Shown here one piece after another: positions 53,767-62,529 of a DNA stretch of 64,000 bases (positions are counted from its first letter, which is position 1; each line of letters begins with the position of its first letter). The notes under the pieces were generated by a model. The model saw only the letters and a list, made by a program, of their open reading frames with translations, did not search any database and was not told the DNA's origin. The DNA is from JACMNW01 sp031406155 (GTDB lineage: Bacteria > Pseudomonadota > Alphaproteobacteria > Rhodobacterales > Rhodobacteraceae): the NCBI GenBank assembly GCA_031406155.1, contig JANOGW010000057.1:1-64000 (forward strand). Direction: 5' to 3'. The translations under genes were made by a program, and so were the position numbers.

Positions 53767-55512
53767 CTAGCGCATTTCGTCGACTGGCGTTACACCCAAG
53801 ATACCTAAACCTGCGGAAATCACAACGCCCACGGCCCTTGCAAGCGCAATTTTTGCTTGCGTTGTGCCGGCGTCGTCGTCCTGCACGAAACGAAGGGTGG
53901 TGTCGTCATTGCCCTTGTTCCACAATCCATGGAAATCCGACGCCAGTTCATAGAGATAAAACGCCACCCGGTGCGGCTCGTTGTTGCGCGCCGCCACATC
54001 GACAACCCGTGGCCATTCGGCGATTTTTCGGGCCAGCGCAAGCTCGGCCAAATGCGACAATCTGGTCAGGTCCGCATTTGCGATGGTGGCGTCATCAACC
54101 GCGAAACCGGCGTCGGTTGCACGCCGCACGACCGAGTTGATGCGGGCATTGGCATATTGCACGTAAAACACCGGATTGTCTTTCGACTGTTCCAGCACGC
54201 GCGCGAAATCAAAGTCGAGGGCTGCATCGTTCTTGCGGGTCAGCATGACGAACCGGGTGACATCGGCGCCGACCTGTTCGACCACATCGCGCAGCGTCAC
54301 GAACGTGCCGGCGCGCTTGCTCATCTTGAACGGCTCGCCATTTTTATAGAGCTTTACCAACTGGATAAGCTTGCAATCCAGCGGCACACGGCCATCCGAC
54401 AGCGCCGCAACCGCCGCCTTCATGCGCTTGACATAGCCACCGTGATCGGCACCCAGCACGTCGATCAAAAGATCAAAGCCGCGCGAAACCTTGTCGTAAT
54501 GGTATGCGATATCGGGGGCGAAATAGGTCCAGGTCCCGTCGGATTTCTTGACCGGGCGATCGACATCATCGCCATAGGCTGTGGACCGGAACAGGGTTTG
54601 TTCGCGCGGTTCCCAGTCTTCCAGCGTCTTGCCTTTTGGCGGCTCGAGATGACCTTCGTAGATCAGCCCCATCTTGCGCAAGGTGTCTATCGCCTGCTCG
54701 ATCCTGCCGGTGCCGTAGATGGCTTTCTCGCTGGAATAGACATCCATCTGCACACCCAGCAGGGCCAGATCTTCGCGGATCATCTGCATCATCAGGTCGG
54801 TGGCAATCTCGCGAATCTCGGCAAGCCAGAATTGTTCGCCCTTATCCAGCAAGGTACCGCCGAACTGCGCCTTCAGCGCCTCGCCCACGGGAATCAGGTA
54901 GTCACCGGGATAAAGGCCTTCGCTGATCTCCGGCTCCAGCCCGCAGGCCTCGCGGTAGCGTTCATAGGCCGACCGCGCCAGCACATCGACCTGCGCGCCG
55001 GCATCGTTGATATAATACTCGCGGGTGACATCGTACCCGGCAAAGGACAACAGCCGTGCCAGCGCATCGCCGAACACCGCACCGCGCACATGGCCTACAT
55101 GCATCGGGCCGGTCGGGTTGGCAGAGACGAATTCGACGTTGACCCGCTGGCCCTGCCCCAAGGAGGACGTGCCGAATGACGCGCCGGCGTGAAGCGCCGC
55201 CTTGATCAGACCCTGCCAGACAGCGGGCGCAAGCCGCAAATTCAAAAAACCGGGGCCTGCAACCTCGGCCGCCGCAATGCGCGGGTCCTTTGTCAGTTCC
55301 AGCACCAGTGCATCGGCGATCTGGCGCGGCGACATACCGGCGGGCTTGGCCAGCACCATTGCGGCATTCGTCGCCATATCGCCATGGCCCGCATCGCGCG
55401 GCGGTTCAACGGTGATGGCCGCCAGATCAAGGCCAGCGGGTAACGTTCCATCGGCTTGAAGGGCAGCAACCGCATCCGTCACGGCCACACGAATTTCGGC
55501 AAAGAGGTTCAT
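53767..55512 (-). CDS. argS: Arginyl-tRNA synthetase
   Basis: The start is at ATG 55512 (MNLFAEIRVAVTDAVAALQ), 581 residues; the open frame to 55605 is rejected. It is a class I synthetase with an Add1 domain, the HIGH motif SANPTGPMHVGHVRG near 130-144, a KMSKRAG loop near 363 and a DALR anticodon-binding end. It charges tRNA-Arg. A strong inverted repeat lies immediately upstream. Confidence 0.97.
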   Translation of the reverse strand: MNLFAEIRVAVTDAVAALQADGTLPAGLDLAAITVEPPRDAGHGDMATNAAMVLAKPAGMSPRQIADALVLELTKDPRIAAAEVAGPGFLNLRLAPAVWQGLIKAALHAGASFGTSSLGQGQRVNVEFVSANPTGPMHVGHVRGAVFGDALARLLSFAGYDVTREYYINDAGAQVDVLARSAYERYREACGLEPEISEGLYPGDYLIPVGEALKAQFGGTLLDKGEQFWLAEIREIATDLMMQMIREDLALLGVQMDVYSSEKAIYGTGRIEQAIDTLRKMGLIYEGHLEPPKGKTLEDWEPREQTLFRSTAYGDDVDRPVKKSDGTWTYFAPDIAYHYDKVSRGFDLLIDVLGADHGGYVKRMKAAVAALSDGRVPLDCKLIQLVKLYKNGEPFKMSKRAGTFVTLRDVVEQVGADVTRFVMLTRKNDAALDFDFARVLEQSKDNPVFYVQYANARINSVVRRATDAGFAVDDATIANADLTRLSHLAELALARKIAEWPRVVDVAARNNEPHRVAFYLYELASDFHGLWNKGNDDTTLRFVQDDDAGTTQAKIALARAVGVVISAGLGILGVTPVDEMR

Positions 55513-55522
55513 CTGATCACAT

Positions 55523-55564
55523 CCTGTCTCTTGTCCTTGGCAATGCCAGAGGCCAAGAGACAGG
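55523..55564 (-). promoter_or_regulatory. Strong hairpin covering the argS ribosome site
   Basis: Perfect 11-base arms CCTGTCTCTTG (55523-55533) and CAAGAGACAGG (55554-55564) enclose a 20-base loop that can itself pair (CCT with AGG, TGGC with GCCA). In the minus-strand mRNA the 3' arm ends in ACAGG, part of the AGGATG sequence just before the argS ATG at 55512. No U tract follows. Confidence 0.55.
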
Positions 55565-55583
55565 TCAAGGACGCGGCGGTCAG

Positions 55584-56066
55584 CTAGCCTTGATCCTTGC
55601 GCCACGCATCCAGTGCCGGATTATCATCCGACGCAGGCTGCGGCGTGACGGCAGGGGCAGGAACAGGCGTGCGACCCCGGAAGTAATAGGCCTCGCGTGC
55701 GCCGAAATAGAACGCGACAACGGCCCCCAGCAACCACCACAGCGGTTCGGGGACAGCGTTCAGCCCGACCATGCGGGCGGCAAATCGTTGCGGGTCCACC
55801 ATCGCATAAACGAACAGCCCGATGGTGCCGAACGCAAGCAGCGGGCGCGGCAGGCGGTTCAGGCCGTTGACCGCACGGTCAAACCAGCCGGTACCGGGCA
55901 GCCCGTATTCCTCGCCCAACTGGCGCAGCGCCGCCATTTGCGCCTCGGCAGACAATTCCATGCGGCGGGTGGCGGAGGGGGTGAAAACCTCGGCCAGCCC
56001 CATTGCGGCGTCGCCGAGCGCCGTTACAGCCCCCGGCCCGCCGATGATCTTGCCGATCAGCCCCAT
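55584..56066 (-). CDS. Holin-like membrane protein (lysis cassette)
   Basis: The ATG at 56066 (MGLIGKIIGGPGAVTALGDA) gives 160 residues, overlapping the muramidase gene by 10 bases. It has an amphipathic start and two to three hydrophobic helices (LLAFGTIGLFVYAM, PLWWLLGAVVAFYFGAREAYYF) with a charged C-terminus, as in 3TM-holin-family proteins. Paired with a GH108 endolysin, it would permeabilise the inner membrane. An equivalent pair, unlinked to the structural genes, lyses Rhodobacter cells to release gene transfer agents. Confidence 0.85.
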   Translation of the reverse strand: MGLIGKIIGGPGAVTALGDAAMGLAEVFTPSATRRMELSAEAQMAALRQLGEEYGLPGTGWFDRAVNGLNRLPRPLLAFGTIGLFVYAMVDPQRFAARMVGLNAVPEPLWWLLGAVVAFYFGAREAYYFRGRTPVPAPAVTPQPASDDNPALDAWRKDQG

Positions 56067-56668
56067 TCGGCCACCCGTACACGGTGCTGAGCATCGGACA
56101 GATGATACTTCGGTGACATGAACTCTTCGGCGCGGGTGATCCATCCACCTTTGCCACCATCACGACGGCGGGCGTATTTCCGGCTGGCGGGGCGGGCATC
56201 GCCAAGGCCGTAGTAGTAGTTGCGCCGCGCTATGGAATAGGCATCCGCCAGATACGACGGCGCTGCCTCTTGCGCCATCTGGGCCGCGCGGATGGTTTGT
56301 GCGCCAATGGCGCCGTCAGGTTCGGCGGGAAATCCCATGTCGGTTAGCAGCCGTTGCAGCACCTTGACCGCATTCGCGCCAGCATTGACATACATGTCAA
56401 AAACCGATGGCTGCAACGCCTCAGGCAACCCGGCCAGACCCGGGCGGTGATGATAATATTCGATGAAGACATCGATGGCCTGCGCCGAGGTCAGCCGCTT
56501 TACATCGTCAACCGACACCCGGCCATCGCCGGTGATATCAAGACCAAGGCGGCGCATGGTATGAATGGTGACGCCGTGATTGGTGGCACCACCCGGATCA
56601 TCAGGGTCATTCACAAAGCCGCCTTCGAGGGCGACAATCTCGGTTGCGATCTGCTTGACGGATTTCAT
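56057..56668 (-). CDS. GH108 N-acetylmuramidase (holin-associated endolysin)
   Basis: The 203-residue GH108 enzyme has catalytic Glu15 in IVALEGGFVN followed by DPDDPGGATNHGVT. A C-terminal peptidoglycan-binding domain follows (about 100-175, with FDMYVNAGANAVKVLQRLL and DGAIGAQT). It cleaves glycan strands. It has no signal peptide, so it depends on the overlapping holin to reach the wall. A TTAACC half-site near 56731 is a weak CtrA candidate. Confidence 0.9.
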   Translation of the reverse strand: MKSVKQIATEIVALEGGFVNDPDDPGGATNHGVTIHTMRRLGLDITGDGRVSVDDVKRLTSAQAIDVFIEYYHHRPGLAGLPEALQPSVFDMYVNAGANAVKVLQRLLTDMGFPAEPDGAIGAQTIRAAQMAQEAAPSYLADAYSIARRNYYYGLGDARPASRKYARRRDGGKGGWITRAEEFMSPKYHLSDAQHRVRVAEWG

Positions 56669-56743
56669 CTGACACCCCGACTATCGAACGGGGCGAGCCC
56701 CCGGATATTCGGGAAGGATCAGACGCTAGGGTTAAAAGCTTGG

Positions 56744-57190
56744 TTACGAACCGTTCGGGTCCTGGTAGACGCCCTGATCTTTCAGCGCGTCGATCACCTC
56801 TTTCGGCATGTAGGATTCGTCGTGTTTGGCCAATATCTCGGTCGCCTGAAACGTGCCGTCGATCAGACTGCCGGTGCCGACCATGCCCTGACCTTCACCA
56901 AACAGATCCGGCAGGATGCCGGTAAACGACACCGGAATGACAGCGCCGCCATCCGTGACGGAAAAGGTAACGGTCTCTCCCGTGCCACGTTGCAGGCTTC
57001 CTGCCTCGACCAGCCCGCCGATGCGGAACACCTCTGCCGGTCCGGGAGGATCGGCGGCGATCTGGCTGGGGGCCCGAAAGAAGTTGATGCCGTCTTGCAT
57101 GGCATAACCGATCAACGCGGTTGATCCGGTGAGTGCCACGAACGCCAGCACGATGATCTGGATGCGGCGCTGTTTCTTAAGACCCTTCAT
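56744..57190 (-). CDS. ccmE: Cytochrome c maturation heme chaperone CcmE
   Basis: The 148-residue protein has an N-terminal membrane anchor (RIQIIVLAFVALTGSTALIGYA) and the OB-fold with the heme-binding HDESYMP motif, His123. It carries heme covalently in the periplasm to the CcmFH ligase. It lies between argC and the lysis pair in the same direction; other ccm genes are not in view. Confidence 0.96.
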   Translation of the reverse strand: MKGLKKQRRIQIIVLAFVALTGSTALIGYAMQDGINFFRAPSQIAADPPGPAEVFRIGGLVEAGSLQRGTGETVTFSVTDGGAVIPVSFTGILPDLFGEGQGMVGTGSLIDGTFQATEILAKHDESYMPKEVIDALKDQGVYQDPNGS

Positions 57191-57197
57191 GACTGCC

Positions 57198-58226
57198 TCA
57201 CGGGAAGACCGGGGCCAGCATCAGCCCGGTTGTTTCATCCAAGCCCAGCATCAGATTGGCGTTCTGCATGGCCTGGCCTGATGATCCCTTGGTCAGATTG
57301 TCCAATACCGATACCACCACCGCACGACCGGGGATACGGTCACCGATCACGCCAAGATGACAAAAGTTCGATCCCCGAACATCGCGCGTCGCAGGCAACG
57401 AACCGAACGGCAGCACCACAAGGAATGGCTCTGACGCATACCGGGAAACCAGCGCCTCATGAATGGCTTGCGCGTCGCCCTTCACGTAGATGGTAGCAAG
57501 GATACCCCGGTTCATCGGCAACAGGTGCGGGGTGAATTGCACTAGCACCGGACGGCCCGCGATTCTGGAAAACTCCTGATCGAACTCGCCAAGATGCCGG
57601 TGTTTGCCGCCTGCCGAATAGGTATGCGTGCCTTCGGACACCTCGGTATGCAGCAGATTTTCCTTGGCGCTGCGCCCCGCCCCCGACACGCCGGCCTTCA
57701 GATCGATCACGATGTCGTCAAGGTCGATCAACCCTGCCTCGATCAACGGGCGCAGCGCGAACTGACCAGCAGCGGCATTGCAGCCGGTGCCGGCAACAAG
57801 ACGTGCGCGGCGGATATCATCGCGGTAAAATTCCGTCAGCCCGTAGACCGCCTCTGCTTGCAGATCGACAGCCGCATGGGGCTGACCATACCACTTCAAA
57901 TACTCCGCCGGATCGCGCAACCGGAAATCCGCCGACAGATCGACCACCTTCAGATCGCGCGGAAGGGCCGCGACCACGACTTGAGACGTTGCATGAGGAA
58001 GCGCGCAGAACACCAAGTCTATACTCGTAAAATCAATATCCTCGATCCGTTGCAGAACCGGCAGGTCAAGATGACGCAAAAATGGGAACACGTCGGCCAT
58101 GGCCATCCCGGCCTTGCGATCGGCCGACAGGGCTTCGATGCGCATCATGGGATGCGTTGCAATCAGGCGAACCAGTTCGGCACCAGTATATCCAGATGCA
58201 CCGAGGATCGCGATTTTATAAGTCAT
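57198..58226 (-). CDS. argC: N-acetyl-gamma-glutamyl-phosphate reductase
   Basis: The 342-residue protein starts TYKIAILGASGYTGAELVRL (NADP-binding) and has the catalytic Cys149 in GTGCNAAAG. Its length and C-terminal LMLGLDETTGL match type 1 ArgC. It reduces N-acetylglutamyl phosphate in arginine synthesis. It precedes ccmE by 7 bases. Confidence 0.97.
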   Translation of the reverse strand: MTYKIAILGASGYTGAELVRLIATHPMMRIEALSADRKAGMAMADVFPFLRHLDLPVLQRIEDIDFTSIDLVFCALPHATSQVVVAALPRDLKVVDLSADFRLRDPAEYLKWYGQPHAAVDLQAEAVYGLTEFYRDDIRRARLVAGTGCNAAAGQFALRPLIEAGLIDLDDIVIDLKAGVSGAGRSAKENLLHTEVSEGTHTYSAGGKHRHLGEFDQEFSRIAGRPVLVQFTPHLLPMNRGILATIYVKGDAQAIHEALVSRYASEPFLVVLPFGSLPATRDVRGSNFCHLGVIGDRIPGRAVVVSVLDNLTKGSSGQAMQNANLMLGLDETTGLMLAPVFP

Positions 58227-58259
58227 GGCAACAGGTTCCGGTCAGTCATCAAGGTGAAA

Positions 58260-59072
58260 TTAGGCGGCATGAAACGCAACCTTGCGTCGCAAAAACTGTG
58301 TCGCACGGTTTGATACGGATACCGGATCCCCGGTCGTCAGAAACTTCGACGCGGTGCCGGTGCCAAGCATCTGTGGTCGGCGCTGCAGGTAATCGGCCAG
58401 GCTTTCGGCGACCAGACTGGCCTGACTGAACACTTTCACATCGGGCCCAAGCGCGTCGGCAAAGACAGACGCCATCAACGGATAATGCGTGCAGCCAAGC
58501 ACCGCCGCATGGGGGTGTGGCATCCGGCGTTTCAGCGCCTCGACATGCGCGCGAACCAGCGTTTCGGCCAGCATCTCGTCGCCCTGTTCGATGGCATCGA
58601 CGACACCGGCGCAGGGCTGCGCCTCGACATCGACACCTATGGCGCGGAACGCGAGTTCGCGCTGGAACGCGCGCGAAGCCACCGTTGTCGGGGTGGCGAA
58701 CAGTGCCACATGCTTCAGCGCCACTTCGCGGGGTGGCGAATTATCGCCCCATTGCCGTTCGGTGAGCGCCTCGATCATCGGCACGAAGACGCCCAGCACG
58801 CGCTTGTCAGCCGGAATCCATGTCTCTTGCATGCGCCTCAAGGCGGCGGCAGAGGCAGTGTTGCAGGCCAGGATGACAAGATCGCAGCCTTCGTCCCACA
58901 GGCGCATCGTCGCGGCACAGGTCAGTTTGAAGATGTCGTCATGCGTGCGCACCCCGTAAGGCGCATTTGCATTGTCACCCAGATAAACAAAGGGCACATC
59001 CGGCAGCCTTGCCGACACCGCAGCAAGCACCGTCAGGCCGCCAAGCCCCGAATCAAAGATGCCAACCGCCAT
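58260..59072 (-). CDS. murI: Glutamate racemase
   Basis: The 270-residue protein has DSGLGGLTVL near 8-17, GDNANAPYG at 32-40 and the two catalytic cysteines Cys70 (ACNTASAA) and Cys193 (LGCTHYPLM). It makes D-glutamate for peptidoglycan. The neighbouring genes argC and the acyltransferase lie in the same direction with short gaps. Confidence 0.97.
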   Translation of the reverse strand: MAVGIFDSGLGGLTVLAAVSARLPDVPFVYLGDNANAPYGVRTHDDIFKLTCAATMRLWDEGCDLVILACNTASAAALRRMQETWIPADKRVLGVFVPMIEALTERQWGDNSPPREVALKHVALFATPTTVASRAFQRELAFRAIGVDVEAQPCAGVVDAIEQGDEMLAETLVRAHVEALKRRMPHPHAAVLGCTHYPLMASVFADALGPDVKVFSQASLVAESLADYLQRRPQMLGTGTASKFLTTGDPVSVSNRATQFLRRKVAFHAA

Positions 59073-59090
59073 GCCCGCCTCACAAAACCT

Positions 59091-59969
59091 TTAACGGGTC
59101 TTATATTTTGCTTCGAACTCGTATCCAAGAGCATAAGATTTCATCGGCACGGGCGATAGGGCGTAGGTAGCCTTGCGCAGATATTCCATCATCGCCTTCG
59201 GATCGGCCTTGTAGGGCGCCAGTTGCGCCGAGGCGATCGGCTCGCCCACCACAAGTTGCACGGGTTCATCGACGCGCGCGTGGAATTCCTTGATCAGCAG
59301 TCCAAGGCGAAGGGTGTAATGCAGATGGCTGGCAAGCTGGAACATGCGCGAATTGTGGCCGCTAAAGTAGATCGGCACCACCGTGGCATCCGACTTGGCG
59401 ATCATCTTTGCGGTAAAGTTGCGCCATCCAGGGTCCAGCGGGCGTGAAAACGGCTTGGCTGAGGTGGACACGGTGCCGCCGGGAAACACCCCGATAGCGC
59501 CGCCCTGCCCCAGATACGACAGCGCGTTCGACCGGGTCTGCAAGTTCTGCCTGACTGCTTCTTTCGTTTCATCAAACGAAATCGGCAGCAAGACCTTGCT
59601 CAGGTCTTCGGCCCGGTTGAACACCGAGTTTGCCAATATCCGGAAATCACCGCGCACCTTGTGCAGCAGATGACCCATCATCAGGCCGTCAAGAATGCCG
59701 TAGGGATGGTTTGCGATCAGAACCAGCGGCCCGTTGGCCGGAATATTGGCAAGCGATCCGCCAATCACATCAAGGCTAAGCCCGTAGCGATCAACGATCA
59801 CATCCCAGAAATTATGACCATGCGCGATGTCGTTTTCATAGCCCGCAGCGCGGCGGATCAGCGAAAGCCGCCCGGTCACATTCTCGATCGCCCTGATCAA
59901 CGCCCTGCCGCCCCGGCTTTGCGCCGAAGACGCATAACTGATGTCCCGTGCCACATCGTGTTTGGTCAT
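59091..59969 (-). CDS. Lysophospholipid acyltransferase-family protein
   Basis: ATG 59969 (AGGATG upstream) gives 292 residues. The PlsC-like fold has the variant NHPYGILDG with His88 and Asp94 (H-x5-D rather than H-x4-D) and FPGGTVS near 165. This variant occurs in hemolysin-like/OlsA-like acyltransferases. It could be the missing second enzyme of ornithine lipid synthesis with olsB in this window, but general lysophospholipid acylation is equally possible. It lies 18 bases before murI. Confidence 0.85.
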   Translation of the reverse strand: MTKHDVARDISYASSAQSRGGRALIRAIENVTGRLSLIRRAAGYENDIAHGHNFWDVIVDRYGLSLDVIGGSLANIPANGPLVLIANHPYGILDGLMMGHLLHKVRGDFRILANSVFNRAEDLSKVLLPISFDETKEAVRQNLQTRSNALSYLGQGGAIGVFPGGTVSTSAKPFSRPLDPGWRNFTAKMIAKSDATVVPIYFSGHNSRMFQLASHLHYTLRLGLLIKEFHARVDEPVQLVVGEPIASAQLAPYKADPKAMMEYLRKATYALSPVPMKSYALGYEFEAKYKTR

Positions 59970-60198
59970 CAAAGCATCCTTGTCCCGTTCAGCGCAGATA
60001 AGACGCTTTCACCAGTTTCGCCAGAGAAGATGACGAATATACGACAATTGGCGAGCATTTGTTACTTTGCTGTTGGCAGCCTCCGCTAAAGTAGAACCCG
60101 ATTGCCTGGTCGTCATCGCCGGGATTTACGACTAAAGAAAATCGCCTGACTAATTGCGGCTTTGTGATAACGTGCCGTTCGGTTGAAAAGAGATAGTG

Positions 60199-61092
60199 AT
60201 GGACTGGGACAAGCTTCGTATTTTTCATTCGGTGGCCGACAAAGGAAGCCTGACCCACGCGGGCGAGGTTCTGCATCTTAGCCAATCCGCAGTAAGCCGG
60301 CAGATCCGTGCGCTGGAGGAAAGCCTGAATGTCACGCTGTTTCACCGTCATGCGCGCGGCTTGATCCTGACCGAACAGGGCGAATTGCTGTTTGATGCGA
60401 CCACCGCGATGGTCAAGCGGCTGGATGCGGCAGCAGCCCGCATCCGCGACAGCGAGGATGAGGTTTTCGGTGAGTTGCGGGTGACGACGACAACCGGCTT
60501 TGGCACGCTGTGGCTGGCACCACGTCTGCCGGCGCTGTACAAGAAGTACCCCGCGTTGAAAATCGATTTGATGCTGGAAGAACGCGTGCTGGATTTGCCG
60601 ATGCGCGAGGCGGACGTTGCCATCCGCATGAAAGAGCCCAGCCAGGCCGATCTGATCCGCAAGCGGTTGATGAACATCCGGATGCGGCTTTATGCGACGC
60701 CGGAGTATCTGGCCGAAAACGGCACGCCGGAAACCATGGCCGATTTCACCCAGCACCGCCTGATTTGCCAACACGCGGGCACCGCACAGGTTGCTGCCGG
60801 GGCCATGCTGGTTGCCGAACTGATGAGCCACGACATTCCGTCCACACTGACGGTCAACAACTATTTCGGCGTGCTGCAAGGCGTGTTGAACCATCTGGGC
60901 ATCGGCGTGCTGCCCGACTACATCACTGAGGATTTCGGCGATCTGGTACGTGTGCTGCCGGACGTCGAATCAAGCGATGTGCCGGTGTTTCTGGCCTATC
61001 CGGAAGAGTTACGCCATTCCAAGCGCGTATCGGCATTCCGCGAATTCGTAACTGACGAGATTTTCACCTATCGCAGGCGCCAGCAGATTTAG
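60199..61092 (+). CDS. LysR-family transcriptional regulator
   Basis: The 297-residue protein has an N-terminal LTTR helix-turn-helix (DKLRIFHSVADKGSLTHAGEVLHLSQSAVSRQIRALE). A GcvA-like effector domain follows (RVTTTTGFGTLWLAPRLPALYKKYP, LGIGVLPDYI). A GTG directly before the ATG at 60199 is an alternative start. It is divergent from the acyltransferase gene. The 3' region downstream may encode a small RNA. Confidence 0.92.
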   Translation: MDWDKLRIFHSVADKGSLTHAGEVLHLSQSAVSRQIRALEESLNVTLFHRHARGLILTEQGELLFDATTAMVKRLDAAAARIRDSEDEVFGELRVTTTTGFGTLWLAPRLPALYKKYPALKIDLMLEERVLDLPMREADVAIRMKEPSQADLIRKRLMNIRMRLYATPEYLAENGTPETMADFTQHRLICQHAGTAQVAAGAMLVAELMSHDIPSTLTVNNYFGVLQGVLNHLGIGVLPDYITEDFGDLVRVLPDVESSDVPVFLAYPEELRHSKRVSAFREFVTDEIFTYRRRQQI

Positions 61093-61109
61093 CGCCACTC
61101 GAATTAAAG

Positions 61110-61279
61110 GTATGCAAACAATGCATGGCGGCATTGCTGCGCTTGCAGCATGTTAGCGCTTGAACCAAGGCTGATCGGTCCCTACTTTCAGTTTCGAAGG
61201 CAGCAGTTGAGACGTTCTCTTGCTGAATTCATACCTCCCTGTTGGACTTGGGCCGAGCTTTTGCTCGGCCTCTTTTTTT
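61110..61279 (+). ncRNA. Candidate small RNA downstream of the LysR gene
   Basis: The interval after the LysR stop contains a TGCTGC/GCAGCA hairpin near 61131-61149, a second hairpin with CAGCA/TGCTG and GAGA/TCTC arms near 61201-61226, and an apparently unpaired stretch with CCTCCC at 61235-61240. It ends in a strong intrinsic terminator. Rhodobacter small RNAs with CCUCCUCCC loops are known. The 5' end is not defined, and it may be processed from the LysR mRNA. Confidence 0.4.
61251..61279 (+). terminator. Strong intrinsic terminator
   Basis: An 8-bp stem GGCCGAGC/GCTCGGCC (61251-61258 and 61263-61270) with a TTTT loop is followed by TCTTTTTTT. It ends the rightward LysR/sRNA transcript. 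Confidence 0.92.
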
Positions 61280-61308
61280 GGTCAGGGATAAGACGCTGCA
61301 TATGCCCG

Positions 61309-62529
61309 TCAAATCAGCAGCCTGTCCCGTCGTCTGGTCAGAAAAGCGGCATCAGCGGCAGAGGCTGCCATGGCGATTGCCCGACCATAAGCCGCCAGTG
61401 ATTCGGCAGTGCGACCTTTGCGGGCCAGCAGGTCGGCGCAAGCGGCGTGGTAGGGTTGATAGCCGTCAAGGTCGCTTGCCACCTGACCAAGGGCCAAAAG
61501 GGCTGCGTCCAGTGCGCCGGTTTCGGCCTGCGCCACGGCGTGGTTCAGCCTGATGATCGGGGTCGGCTCGTAACGCAGCAGGGCTTGATACAGCGCCGCG
61601 ATCTGCGGCCAGTCGGGCGCTACGGCACGGGTCTGGCAGGCCGCTATCGCCGCTTTGATCTGGAACGGTCCAGCGGCGGCGCGTGCCATCGCAGTATCAA
61701 GATGGGCCAGCCCTTCGGCGATCATGCCGTGATCCCACAAGTCGCGGTCCTGATCCGACAGCGCGACCGTCGCCCCCTTGCAATCAATGCGCGCCTTGCT
61801 GCGCGACTGCGTGATCAGCAACAGGGCAAGACAGCCCTCCACCTCTGCCTCGTCGGGGCGCAGCTGGTCCAGCATCTGCGCCAGATAAATCGCCTCGGCA
61901 CACAGGTCACGGTCCGCAGTGGGGCCAAGCGTATAACCCGCGTTAAAGATCAGATAGACCACCGTCAGCACCGAATTCAGCCGCTCCGTCCAGTCCTCCG
62001 GCCCCGGGATAACAAAGGGAATGCCGGCGGCAGCAATCTTGGCTTTCGCACGTGACAGGCGTTGGCCCATGGTGGTGTCCTGGTCAATGAAAGCCCGGGC
62101 GATTTCCGGCGTCGTCAGCCCGCCAAGAACGCGCAACGTCAACGCAACACGCGATTTGGGGTCCAGCGCCGGGTGGCAGCAGGTGAAGATCAACCGAAGA
62201 CGTTCATCCGGGATCATTTCGAAGTCCTCTGCCACCTCATCGCCCGCAAGGATGGCGGTCGCCGCAACGTGATCGCCGTCGCGCCGGCTCCGGCGCAGGC
62301 GGTCAATGGCTTTGCGAAAGCCCACGCGGATCAGCCATGCAGTTGGTGACGCAGGCGGCCCGGTTCTTTGCCAATGGATCAGCGCCGATGCCATCGCATC
62401 TTGCAGCGCGTCCTCGGCCAGCTGAAAATCCCGCAGCCGGGCAATCAAGGCAGACAAAATGCGCCCCCGATCTGTTTTCGCAACCTCGGCCAAAGCCATG
62501 GCAACACTCGGATCGGGGGCAATGGGCAT
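61309..62529 (-). CDS. ECF42-like RNA polymerase sigma factor
   Basis: ATG 62529 gives a 406-residue protein. The sigma-2 and sigma-4 regions (FQLAEDALQDAMASAL, GGLTTPEIARAFI) are followed by a long C-terminal extension with SNKL-like/TPR-type sequence (NAGYTLGPTADRDLCAEAIYLA, RLNHAVAQAE). This architecture and an adjacent YCII/DGPF gene are the hallmark of the ECF42 group, which has no anti-sigma; the extension regulates activity. The YCII stop and sigma start share one base (TGATG). Confidence 0.9.
   Translation of the reverse strand: MPIAPDPSVAMALAEVAKTDRGRILSALIARLRDFQLAEDALQDAMASALIHWQRTGPPASPTAWLIRVGFRKAIDRLRRSRRDGDHVAATAILAGDEVAEDFEMIPDERLRLIFTCCHPALDPKSRVALTLRVLGGLTTPEIARAFIDQDTTMGQRLSRAKAKIAAAGIPFVIPGPEDWTERLNSVLTVVYLIFNAGYTLGPTADRDLCAEAIYLAQMLDQLRPDEAEVEGCLALLLITQSRSKARIDCKGATVALSDQDRDLWDHGMIAEGLAHLDTAMARAAAGPFQIKAAIAACQTRAVAPDWPQIAALYQALLRYEPTPIIRLNHAVAQAETGALDAALLALGQVASDLDGYQPYHAACADLLARKGRTAESLAAYGRAIAMAASAADAAFLTRRRDRLLI

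Noticed and set aside
53857..55179. 440-codon rightward frame opposite argS
   Set aside because: It is antisense to conserved argS motifs; no ribosome site or family pattern.
56728..56750. CtrA site upstream of the endolysin gene
   Set aside because: A TTAACC half-site is present, but the second half is off by one base (spacer of eight), so it is not called as a full site.
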